NCBI GenBank assembly: GCA_964370965.1
Contig: CAYJLW010000036.1
Location: forward strand, 1-42,637
Reading direction: 5' to 3'
Length of the DNA stretch: 42,637 nucleotides
From: CAYJLW01 sp964370965
GTDB lineage: Bacteria > Actinomycetota > Acidimicrobiia > UBA2766
The translations under genes and the position numbers were made by a program. The notes beneath the pieces were generated by a model. It saw only the letters and a program-made list of their open reading frames with translations. It made no database searches and was not told where the DNA came from. This document shows, in pieces, positions 1-6,820 of the stretch. Each line of letters opens with the position of its first letter. Positions within the stretch are counted from its first letter, which is position 1.

Positions 1-144
1 CGAGGGGGCCGTCCCGCCCGAGGGGGCCGTCCCGCCCGAGGGGGCCGTCCCGCCCGAGGGGGCCGTCCCGCCCGAGGGGGCCGTCCCGCCCGAGGGGGCC
101 GTCCCGCCCGAGGGGGCCGTCCCGCCCGAGGGGGCCGTCCCGCC
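1..144. repeat. 18-bp tandem repeat, eight copies, in frame
   Basis: Eight exact copies of cgagggggccgtcccgcc run from the window edge to base 144. The unit is a multiple of three and, read on the minus strand, codes for GGTAPS in the frame of the DUF35 gene. Copy number beyond the window is unknown. Confidence 0.97.
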
Positions 145-561
145 CTCCTCACGGAGCCGGCGGAACTTGGGCATCTTCGTCTCCGGGAACGTGTCCTCGA
201 TCACGACCTCGACGGGCATCCCGACATACGGCGCCTCCTCCCCCTCGACGAGGTTCGAGACGACGCGGACGCCCTCGTCCATCTCGACGAGGACGACCTC
301 GTAGGGGACGACGAAGCCGGGGTGGGCGGCGCGGTGGTAGCGCACCCAGGAGTAGACCTCGCCTCGGCCGGGGGACTCGGCGTATTCCATGTCCGTCGAG
401 TAACAGCGGTCGCACATGGGCCGGGGCGGGTGGTGGGTCGCCCCGCAACCCCGGCAGCGCTGGAACGAGAGCCGCCCGGCGTTCACCTCCGCCCAGAACC
501 CCTCGTTGTCCTGGTTCGTGAGCGGCCGCGGCACCGGCCACGTCTCGTCGTAGCGGACCAC
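1..561 (-). CDS. DUF35 OB-fold/zinc-ribbon protein, partial (runs off window)
   Basis: The reading frame starts at GTG (561-559), two bases after the thiolase stop codon, and stays open to base 1, so the C-terminus is outside the window. Residues 36-53 hold a zinc ribbon of two CxxC pairs (C36, C39, C50, C53). An OB-fold-like stretch follows (YSWVRYHRA, then VVPYEVVLVEMDEG). This is the DUF35 layout, known to act as a partner subunit of thiolase-fold enzymes, binding acyl-CoA. After residue 139 the protein becomes a perfect GGTAPS hexapeptide repeat, at least eight copies, which is not part of the family. In mycobacteria the matching DUF35 domain is fused to the C-terminus of ChsH2; here it is a separate last gene of the operon. 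The partner is inferred to be the adjacent Ltp2-like protein. Confidence 0.85.
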   Translation of the reverse strand, partial: MVRYDETWPVPRPLTNQDNEGFWAEVNAGRLSFQRCRGCGATHHPPRPMCDRCYSTDMEYAESPGRGEVYSWVRYHRAAHPGFVVPYEVVLVEMDEGVRVVSNLVEGEEAPYVGMPVEVVIEDTFPETKMPKFRRLREEGGTAPSGGTAPSGGTAPSGGTAPSGGTAPSGGTAPSGGTAPSGGTAPS

Positions 562-563
562 GC

Positions 564-1736
564 CTACCTCCTCAGGATGAGGCCGCTGGTGGGGACGCCG
601 AGGCCGCCGGTGACGAGACAGACCTCGGCGCCGTCGACCTGGTTCACGGACGTCCCCCGGATCTGGCGGACGCCTTCGGCGATGTGGTTCATGCCGTGGA
701 TGTAGGCCTCCGAGAGCGCCCCCCCGGACGTGTTCACGGGCAGCTCCCCCCCGACGCCGATGCGCTGGGCGCCCTCCACGAACGGACCGCCCTCGCCCCG
801 CCCGCAGAAGCGGTACTCCTCGAGCTGCATCGGGACGAGCGGCGTGAAGGCGTCGTAGAACTGCACGACGTCGACGTCCTCCGGACCGATGCCCGCCCGC
901 CGGTAGAGCTCGTCGGCGACGAAGCCCATCTCCGGGATGCCCGAGATGCGGTCCCGGTAGAAGCTCGTCATCATCTCCTGGCCGGACGTCGAGCCCTGCG
1001 CGGCGGCGGAGACGTACGCCGGGGGCCGGCGGAGGTCCCGGGCCCGCTCGGCGGTGGTGACGACCACGGCGACGGCGCCGTCGGTGTCCAGGCAGCAGTC
1101 GTAGAGGCGCAGCGGCTCCACGATGTAGGGGGAGGCCTGGTGGTCGGCGAGGGTGACGGGCCGCTCCCAGAACATCGCCCGCGGGTTGTTCACGGCGTGG
1201 GCCCGCACGGCGACGGACACCCAGCCGAGCTGCTCGCTCGTGGTGCCGTACTCGTGCATGTGGCGCTGGGTCATCATCGCCACCCACGACGCCGGGTTGA
1301 TGAGGCCGAAGGGCCAGTACCACGACCAGTGGACGTCGTCGGTGGTGGCGACCCCGAGGCTGGCGGTGGCGAGGCCGTAGCGGCGACCGGACGCCTCGTT
1401 CATGGAGCGGAAGCACACCACGCAGCCGGCGAGGCCGGCGGCGACGGCGGCGACCGCCTGGGCGACGGTGCCACAGGACGCCCCGCCGCCGTAGCCGATC
1501 TCCCCGAACCAGCGCAGCTCGGGGATGCCGAGGCAGCGGGCGACCTCGACCTCGGCGACGGTGTCGAAGACGAACTTCACCATGCCGTCGACGTCGGCGG
1601 GGGCGAGGCCGGCGTCGTCGAGGGCGGCCTTGACCGCCTCCGCCGCCATTACGAGCTCGGTGCGCCCGGAGTTGCGGGAGAACTCCGTGGCGCCTACGCC
1701 CACGATGGCGGTCTCGTCCCGGGGGAAGTCGCGCAA
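564..1736 (-). CDS. ltp2: Ltp2-like thiolase-fold protein (steroid side-chain aldolase type)
   Basis: A 390-residue member of the SCP2/thiolase-like lipid-transfer family, opening with AIVGVGATEFSR. The motifs of a real thiolase are not intact: the GHP catalytic segment is replaced by SGGALSEAY (about 338-345), and a tyrosine sits in FYDAFT (Y294). This is the kind of change described for Ltp2, which uses the thiolase fold to perform a retro-aldol cleavage rather than thiolysis. Ltp2 acts with a DUF35 partner, and a DUF35 gene follows directly. The start is TTG (1736-1734), just after the hydratase stop, with no ATG nearby. The aldolase role is inferred from motifs and context; a generic acyl-CoA thiolase-like function is the alternative. 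Confidence 0.72.
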   Translation of the reverse strand: MRDFPRDETAIVGVGATEFSRNSGRTELVMAAEAVKAALDDAGLAPADVDGMVKFVFDTVAEVEVARCLGIPELRWFGEIGYGGGASCGTVAQAVAAVAAGLAGCVVCFRSMNEASGRRYGLATASLGVATTDDVHWSWYWPFGLINPASWVAMMTQRHMHEYGTTSEQLGWVSVAVRAHAVNNPRAMFWERPVTLADHQASPYIVEPLRLYDCCLDTDGAVAVVVTTAERARDLRRPPAYVSAAAQGSTSGQEMMTSFYRDRISGIPEMGFVADELYRRAGIGPEDVDVVQFYDAFTPLVPMQLEEYRFCGRGEGGPFVEGAQRIGVGGELPVNTSGGALSEAYIHGMNHIAEGVRQIRGTSVNQVDGAEVCLVTGGLGVPTSGLILRR

Positions 1737-1737
1737 C

Positions 1738-2196
1738 TCAGCCCCCCGCCTCGACGATCGTGGCCGTGCCCTGGCAGTGCGGGCCGGTGGAGTTCGCGCC
1801 CCTGAAGGCGACGGCGAGGTGGCGGCGGCCGCCGTCGGTCCACTTGCGGGTGACGGCCCCGGTGGTCGTCATCGTGTCGCCCGGGTAGTTCGGGACCATG
1901 AGCTTGAGGGAGAGGTCGACGAGGTCCCAGCCGTGCCCGCACCAGTTCGTCACGAAGGCGGCCATGAGCCCGTTGGTGGTGAGGATGTTCATGAAGACGT
2001 CCGGGGCGCCGGCGGCGCGGGCGGCGGCGGCGTCGTGGTGCACGGGGTACACGTCCCGGGACGCCGACACGGCCCCCACGGCGACGAGCGTGGCGGTGAT
2101 CTCGCGGGTGAGGGCGGGGAGGGCGTCCCCTTCGGCGACGTCGTCCCAGGCGAGGGTGTCGTAGTTCAGGACGTCGCCCATCCAGTGCTCGCTCAC
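1738..2196 (-). CDS. MaoC-like hydratase subunit (ChsH1-like)
   Basis: A 152-residue hotdog-fold protein. It carries the MaoC/R-hydratase signature around YPVHHDAAAARAAGAPDVF, where the conserved Asp/His of the family are expected, and a later FRGANSTG segment. ChsH1 pairs with ChsH2 in a heteromeric enoyl-CoA hydratase that hydrates the three-carbon side chain of the sterol CoA ester. The neighbour upstream looks like the ChsH2 MaoC domain, which supports such a pair. The start is GTG at 2196, ten bases after the preceding stop; the gene ends one base before the aldolase start. Function is inferred from order and fold. Confidence 0.7.
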   Translation of the reverse strand: MSEHWMGDVLNYDTLAWDDVAEGDALPALTREITATLVAVGAVSASRDVYPVHHDAAAARAAGAPDVFMNILTTNGLMAAFVTNWCGHGWDLVDLSLKLMVPNYPGDTMTTTGAVTRKWTDGGRRHLAVAFRGANSTGPHCQGTATIVEAGG

Positions 2197-2206
2197 GGCG
2201 CCCCCC

Positions 2207-2746
2207 TCATCCCTGGAAGACCGCCCGGCTGTCCGCCGGGGACTTGTACTTCATGATCTTGAACGTCTGTGTCCCGAGGAGGTCGTCGTCCTGGTTCACG
2301 AAGCGGTACTCCACGGTGACGTAGTAGGCGAGGCCGAGGGACGTCTTGTGCTCGGCCGCCGAGACGTCCGTCACCCGCATCGTGAAGGCCACGCGGTCCC
2401 CCGGCCGGGCGGGGCGCCCGTAGCGCTGGCGCTGCTCCGTGGCCACGACCTGGGTGTAGCCCGCCTCCTCGAGGGCGGCGAGGACCCCGTCGAGGGGCAT
2501 GGGCGCCCGCTTGCGCTCGGGCCAGAGCGGGTCGAGGGTCCAGGCCTGCAACATGGCGGCGGGGGCGACGATGCCGCCGTGGCGGGACGCTGCCGCCCAG
2601 CCGGGGTCGGTGTAGGCGGGGCAGGTGTCCTGCATCACCTCCACCCAGTGGCGGATCATGGGGGCGGAGACCTCGTCGACGCCCTCGACCCGTTCGGACT
2701 CCTGGCCCACGTAGGCCGCCAGCTTCTCGTCGTACAGCCTGCCCAT
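2207..2746 (-). CDS. MaoC-like N-terminal dehydratase domain protein (ChsH2-like, DUF35 missing)
   Basis: A 179-residue hotdog-fold protein of the FAS1/MaoC N-terminal type (APMIRHWVEVMQDTCPAYTD near residue 30, then RHGGIVAPAAMLQAW). It matches in size and layout the N-terminal half of mycobacterial ChsH2, the non-catalytic partner of ChsH1. The DUF35 half that ChsH2 normally carries is absent and occurs as a separate gene at the end of this operon. The ATG (2746-2744) overlaps the acyl-CoA dehydrogenase TGA by one base (TGATG), so translation is probably coupled. Confidence 0.7.
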   Translation of the reverse strand: MGRLYDEKLAAYVGQESERVEGVDEVSAPMIRHWVEVMQDTCPAYTDPGWAAASRHGGIVAPAAMLQAWTLDPLWPERKRAPMPLDGVLAALEEAGYTQVVATEQRQRYGRPARPGDRVAFTMRVTDVSAAEHKTSLGLAYYVTVEYRFVNQDDDLLGTQTFKIMKYKSPADSRAVFQG

Positions 2747-3912
2747 CACGCTCCCTTCGGCATGCCGAGGCCGATCATGGCGACGATGTTGCGGTGCACC
2801 TCGTTGGCGCCGCCCCCGAAGGTGAGGAGGACGTCGCGCATGAACAGGTTCGCCGTGTTCCCGCCGCCGGGCGCTCCCGGGCCCACGAGGCCGCCGGCGC
2901 GCCCCATCACCCGGAGGCAGGCGCCGAAGGCCCGCTGGTGCAACTCGGTGGCGAAGATCTTGTTCAGGGACGCCTCGTGGAACGGGACGATCCCCCGCTC
3001 CAGCATCCAGCAGGTGCGGAGGTTGAGGAGGCGGAGCACCTCGAGGTCGACCTCGACGGCGGCGAGGGTGTCGCGCACCCACGGTTCGGCGGCGACCGGC
3101 CGCCCGTCGCGCTCGTGGGTGTTCGCCCACTCGACGCACTCGGCGAGGGCCCGCTCCACGGGGGAGGCGGTGGCGAGGGCGAGGCGCTCGAAGTTGAGTT
3201 GCGTCGTGATGTACTCCCAGCCCCGGTTCAGCTCCCCGACGAGGGCGTCGGCGGGGACCCGGACGTCGTCGTAGAACGTCGTGTTCGTGCGCAGGCCGCC
3301 CATCACGTGGGTGGGCGTGACCGTGACGCCCGGGGTGTCGACGGGGACGGCGAAGACGGAGATGCCCTTGTGCTTGGGAGCTTCGGGGTCGGTGCGGGCG
3401 GCGAGCCAGACGTAGTCGGCCATGTGCGCCCCGGAGGTGAAGACCTTCTGGCCGTTGACCACCCACTCCTCGCCGTCCCGGACTGCGCTCGTGGTGAGCG
3501 ACGCCAGGTCCGAGCCCGCCGCCGGTTCCGTGTAGCCGATGGCGAAGTCGATCTCGCCCTGCAGGATGCCGGGGAGGAAGCGGGCCTTCTGCGCATCGGT
3601 GCCGACCCGCATGATCGCCGGCGCCACGGTCTGCACGGCCACCACGGGGATGGGGATCCCGGTGCGCCAGATCTCCTCGGAGAAGAGGTACTGCTCCAGG
3701 GGGCCGAGGCCCTTGCCCCCGTACTCCACGGGCCAGCCCACGCCCAGCATGCCGTCGGCGCCAAGACGGCGGACGTACGCTTTCCAGTGCGGCCCGCCGC
3801 CCTCGGTGTGCTCGGCCATCTCGGCCCGGAGCTCGGGCGTGATCGCCTCGGCGAGGTAGGCGCGGGTGCTCGTGATGAGGTCCTGCTGCTCTGGCGTGAG
3901 CGCGAAGTCCAT
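2746..3912 (-). CDS. Acyl-CoA dehydrogenase (ChsE2/FadE29-like)
   Basis: A 388-residue FAD-dependent acyl-CoA dehydrogenase. It begins MDFALTPEQQDLI, has the FAD-contact motif YTEPAAGSDLASL near residue 150, GGLRTNTTFYDDVRVP in the middle domain, and a C-terminal helical domain ending in FGGGANEVHRN. It would oxidise the alpha-beta bond of an acyl-CoA, the step before the MaoC hydratase genes that follow. In mycobacteria this step on the sterol side chain uses a heterotetramer of two FadE proteins; only one is visible here, so a partner may lie outside the window. It is the first gene of the operon, behind a promoter with a KstR-like palindrome. Confidence 0.85.
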   Translation of the reverse strand: MDFALTPEQQDLITSTRAYLAEAITPELRAEMAEHTEGGGPHWKAYVRRLGADGMLGVGWPVEYGGKGLGPLEQYLFSEEIWRTGIPIPVVAVQTVAPAIMRVGTDAQKARFLPGILQGEIDFAIGYTEPAAGSDLASLTTSAVRDGEEWVVNGQKVFTSGAHMADYVWLAARTDPEAPKHKGISVFAVPVDTPGVTVTPTHVMGGLRTNTTFYDDVRVPADALVGELNRGWEYITTQLNFERLALATASPVERALAECVEWANTHERDGRPVAAEPWVRDTLAAVEVDLEVLRLLNLRTCWMLERGIVPFHEASLNKIFATELHQRAFGACLRVMGRAGGLVGPGAPGGGNTANLFMRDVLLTFGGGANEVHRNIVAMIGLGMPKGA

Positions 3913-3942
3913 CTACCCCCCGGCCGTCACTCCCGTCCGGCG

Positions 3943-3971
3943 AGAATAGAACAAGTTTCAGTTTCTGTCAC
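3943..3971 (-). promoter_or_regulatory. Promoter of the steroid-type operon with KstR-like operator
   Basis: On the minus strand GTGACA (3971-3966) and TATTCT (3948-3943) are separated by 17 bases, a good vegetative promoter. The palindrome TAGAACAAGTTTCA (3947-3960, plus strand) fits TnnAACnnGTTnnA, the known KstR recognition pattern, at every fixed position. It fills most of the spacer and touches the -10, so bound repressor would block polymerase. Confidence 0.65.
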
Positions 3972-4025
3972 TCCGTCACAGGGGGCGGGGGGCGGGACCT
4001 GACGCAGCCAGGGGACGGCCGCCAC

Positions 4026-4080
4026 GAACGGTGTTCGCGTGCAGAACGTAACGCAGACGTTCGATTCTGCACGCGATCAG
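4026..4080. repeat. Hairpin repeat family 1, copy A
   Basis: A 55-bp element. Its arms CGCGTGCAGAA (4036-4046) and TTCTGCACGCG (4065-4075) are a perfect inverted repeat, and an inner pair GAACGT/ACGTTC surrounds a short loop. It abuts the 3' end of the DUF559 gene; the TGA of that gene lies inside it. It differs from copy B by one base. Confidence 0.92.
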
Positions 4081-5000
4081 GGTGCGAGGACGGCACGGAC
4101 CACGGGGGCGAAGGCGCCCGCGGCATCGCGCGTGAGGGCGGTGGACGTGAGGCGGAACAGCCGCCAGCCGGTGGCCACGAAGTCGTTCTGGCGCGAGCGG
4201 TCATCGTCGAACGCCCGACGGGTGGCGTGCCAGACGTAGCCGTCGAACTCCACGCCGACCTTCACGCCGGGCCAGGCGACGTCCACGAAGCGCCGCCGGC
4301 CGCCCACGACGACCTCGAGGTTGGGGACGGGATCCGGGAGGCCGTGGCGGCGGGCGAGGGTGAGGACCTTCGCCTCCCACTCCGAGCGTGCCGCCGCCAG
4401 GTCGGGGTGCCTGCTCCTGACGACCTCCAGGGTGCGGGCACATCCGGGGCGGCGCGGCGTCCAGAGCTCCCGGGCCCGCATCTCCAGGTGTTCCGGCCGC
4501 ACACGGTGCAGGAGGACGGCGCGGTCTACGAGCTCCTCGAACTCCTTCGGGGGTAGCTCGGCGCCGAGGTCGACGAGGGTGCGGGCGACGGTCGTCACCG
4601 GGACAGGCCCCACGCGGGTGACGTCCTCGCTGGGCAACGCCGACGTCGTCCTCACGTCGCCGGCGCCGTGGCGGCGGGAACGAGTGGCGCGGTGCAGGAG
4701 CACAGCCGGACGCGACGGGTGGGCTGCGAGACGGAACAGCGCCGCCGCGGACCTTCCCGCCGCCACGCCTCCGGTGTGCAGCACCCAGCCCATGAGGACC
4801 TGCTCCGCCGAGGGCGGCGCGGACGCCGCCACACGCAGGACCCTGGGATGCATCTCCTCCCAGTCCCCGGCATCGAGGCGGCGCCGCACGAAGGGCCGGG
4901 AGAAGCCGAGTCGCAGGACCTGCCCCTGCGTGAAGAGGCCGAGTTGCCGGCGGCTCACGCGGGCGAGCCGCAGGGGCAGGTCTCCTGTGGAGGCGAGCAC
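4077..5000 (-). CDS. DUF559/VSR-fold endonuclease-like protein with AbiEi-type N-terminus
   Basis: A 307-residue protein. The first third resembles the winged-helix AbiEi antitoxin region (SRRQLGLFTQGQVLRLGFSR, then WEEMHPRVLRV and HTGGVAAGRSAAALF). The last hundred residues look like a DUF559/very-short-patch-repair endonuclease fold: FVDVAWPGVKVGVEFDG, then DRSRQNDFVATGWRLFRLT. This combination is common in actinobacteria, usually without a partner toxin, and its role is not established. The start is GTG at 5000. Hairpin repeats A and B bracket the gene, and the divergent neighbour is the Wadjet operon, so a link to defence is possible but unproven. Confidence 0.72.
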   Translation of the reverse strand: MLASTGDLPLRLARVSRRQLGLFTQGQVLRLGFSRPFVRRRLDAGDWEEMHPRVLRVAASAPPSAEQVLMGWVLHTGGVAAGRSAAALFRLAAHPSRPAVLLHRATRSRRHGAGDVRTTSALPSEDVTRVGPVPVTTVARTLVDLGAELPPKEFEELVDRAVLLHRVRPEHLEMRARELWTPRRPGCARTLEVVRSRHPDLAAARSEWEAKVLTLARRHGLPDPVPNLEVVVGGRRRFVDVAWPGVKVGVEFDGYVWHATRRAFDDDRSRQNDFVATGWRLFRLTSTALTRDAAGAFAPVVRAVLAP

Positions 5001-5104
5001 GGTATTCCCCCGTCGCTGGGCCGCCCTGGGGCGGGTCTGGTCGGGGGAAGCTGGCCGGTGGCGTGCCTCATGTGTACACGGGACCTGCGACAGAACCGGC
5101 GTCC

Positions 5105-5159
5105 GAACGGTGTTCGCGTGCAGAACGTAACGCAGACGTTCGTTTCTGCACGCGATCAG
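5105..5159. repeat. Hairpin repeat family 1, copy B
   Basis: 55 bp, same orientation as copy A and one substitution away from it. It lies in the divergent gap between the DUF559 gene and jetA, so here it cannot serve only as a terminator. Confidence 0.92.
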
Positions 5160-5211
5160 GCTCCCTGGCGCCGGGCGGGGCGGCAGGGCGGGCGGGCGAG
5201 GCGGCCAGGGG

Positions 5212-5282
5212 CCCGGAGCCCTGGGGGCCCGGAGCCCTGGGGGCCCGGAGCCCTGGGGGCCCGGAGCCCTGGGGGCCCGGAG
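5212..5282. repeat. 16-bp tandem repeat upstream of jetA
   Basis: Four exact copies of cccggagccctggggg (5212-5275) plus a 7-base partial copy, about 45 bases before the jetA start. Each unit is self-complementary in part (GGGCCC junctions). Confidence 0.93.
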
Positions 5283-5313
5283 CGGGGACCCCGGAAGTGA
5301 CGGACCCCCTCCG

Positions 5314-5319
5314 TATGAT
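5314..5319 (+). promoter_or_regulatory. Leaderless-type -10 of the Wadjet operon
   Basis: TATGAT lies seven bases before ATG 5327, the spacing expected when transcription starts at the first base of the start codon. No convincing -35 or ribosome binding site is visible. This spacing decides the choice of 5327 over upstream ATGs at 5315 and 5318. Confidence 0.5.
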
Positions 5320-5326
5320 GGCGCCC

Positions 5327-6820
5327 ATGGACGAGGAGGCGCGGGGAGCGCTCCACACGCAGCCGCTCAACGTCGACGAGCGCGAGCAGCTCCAGGTGTT
5401 GCGGGCCGCCGTGGAACCCACGGCGCCGCTGTACGCCGCCGTGCTCGGGATCCTCGTGGCGGCCAAGGAGCGCTACCAGGTGCAGGTGCGCACCGAGGAG
5501 ATCGCCCGGGAGCTCACCGCCGCCGGGCACGACACCACCAGCCTCACGCAGTACCTGGAACAGCTCCGCGACTGGGGGGCGGTCACCTGGACGCAGGACA
5601 CGAGCCGTGTCGCCCGCCTCGAGGACTTCCACCGCCGGCGCGAGCTGTGGCAGCTCACCGCCGCCGGGCACGCCGCTCACGACGCCGTCCTGGCGGTCCT
5701 CGGGGCCGCCGAACACGCGGGCTCCCTGCAGCGCGCCCTGTTCCGGGACATCCGTGAGAACCTCGGGGCGCTGGGCGCCGCCGTCGACGCCGTCGACGCC
5801 ACCGCCGTCTACCTGCGCATGCGCGACCTCGACGGCGCCCTGCGCGACCTCGCCGCCAACGCCCGGGACTTCCACGCCTCCATGGCCCGGCTCCGCCAGG
5901 AGCACGACCTCGCCCCCGAGCGCTTCCTCGCCTACAAGGAGCTGCTCATCGACTACCTCCAGCGGTTCCTCGACGACCTCGTGCGCTACCGCCTGCAGAT
6001 CGCCGCCCTTGTCGCGGACGTCGAGGGGCGCGGCCTCGATCGCGTCGTCGCCCTCGCCGCAGAGGGCGACGACTCCCGCAACGTGTTCACCGACGACGAC
6101 CCCGCGCAACGATGGCGGGCACGCTGGGACGGCCTGGCGGCGTGGTTCTCGCACAGGAGGACGCAGAAGGCCGGTGTCGAGGAGCTCGCCGCCGCCACGA
6201 CCACGGCGATCCGCGACCTCATGGCGTTCCTGCGCAAGCTCACCGAGAGCGAGTCCCGCCCTATCACACGGGCCTCCGAGCTCCTCCACCTCGCCCGCTG
6301 GTTCCTCCGCAGCGACCCGGCCGAGGCGCACCGCCTCTTCGACGCCGCGTTCGGCCTCGGCGCGCCGCAGCACCTCGGTCAACCGGAACACGACCCCGAC
6401 GCCACGCCGGCGGGGGCGAGCTGGTGGGACGCCCCGCCTGTGGACGTGCCGGTCAGCCTCCGCCGGCGCGGCAAGCAGGCACCGGCGCCGCCTCCCGCCC
6501 GGGCAACGGACTTCTCGGCCACCAAGGCCCGCCTCGCCGCCGAGCACGCCGAGCGGCGGGCCGCCCGCCTCGACGCGGGGCGCCGCCTCGCCGCTCGCCC
6601 CCTCGAGGCACGCCGGGTCACGGCGGGTGAGTTCGCCCTCCTCCTCGAGCTGCTCGACCGTGGCCTGCACCAGCGGCCGCTCGTCGGCGAGTTCAAGGTC
6701 GAGGTGGAATCCGAGGGCGCCCGACTCATCCTCGCCACCGCCCCCGCGGACACGACCGTCGTGGCGCCGGGGGGCACGCTCACCCTCCCCGGCCTCGCCT
6801 TGGAGGTGTTGCGGCCGTGA
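5327..6820 (+). CDS. jetA: Wadjet component JetA, type II (DUF2397/TIGR02677)
   Basis: A 497-residue protein of the TIGR02677 family. The N-terminus has the winged-helix stretch expected of a kleisin-like subunit (YAAVLGILVAAKERYQVQVR, then TEEIARELTAAG), followed by long helices and a C-terminal segment ending near LEVLRP. In Wadjet, JetA links the SMC-like JetC and JetB into a condensin-like motor that extrudes circular DNA and hands it to the JetD nuclease, protecting against plasmids. It is the first of four overlapping genes. The reading frame is open upstream to 5063 through repeat B and the tandem repeats, but nothing there looks like protein sequence, so I use ATG 5327. Confidence 0.88.
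   Translation: MDEEARGALHTQPLNVDEREQLQVLRAAVEPTAPLYAAVLGILVAAKERYQVQVRTEEIARELTAAGHDTTSLTQYLEQLRDWGAVTWTQDTSRVARLEDFHRRRELWQLTAAGHAAHDAVLAVLGAAEHAGSLQRALFRDIRENLGALGAAVDAVDATAVYLRMRDLDGALRDLAANARDFHASMARLRQEHDLAPERFLAYKELLIDYLQRFLDDLVRYRLQIAALVADVEGRGLDRVVALAAEGDDSRNVFTDDDPAQRWRARWDGLAAWFSHRRTQKAGVEELAAATTTAIRDLMAFLRKLTESESRPITRASELLHLARWFLRSDPAEAHRLFDAAFGLGAPQHLGQPEHDPDATPAGASWWDAPPVDVPVSLRRRGKQAPAPPPARATDFSATKARLAAEHAERRAARLDAGRRLAARPLEARRVTAGEFALLLELLDRGLHQRPLVGEFKVEVESEGARLILATAPADTTVVAPGGTLTLPGLALEVLRP

Noticed and set aside
1..144. CRISPR array
   Set aside because: Units are directly adjacent with no spacers and are in a coding frame.
149..541. Open frame on the minus strand, Arg/Pro-rich
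   Set aside because: It is a shadow of the DUF35 gene; the other frame has the zinc-ribbon cysteines and protein-like composition.
4026..5159. GAAC-ggt-GTTC in the hairpin repeats as a LexA box
   Set aside because: The spacer is three bases, not four, and the sequence is part of the hairpin arm in all full copies.
5063..5326. Longer N-terminus for JetA
   Set aside because: It would translate hairpin repeat B and the 16-bp tandem repeats, giving low-complexity sequence, and there is a better start at 5327.
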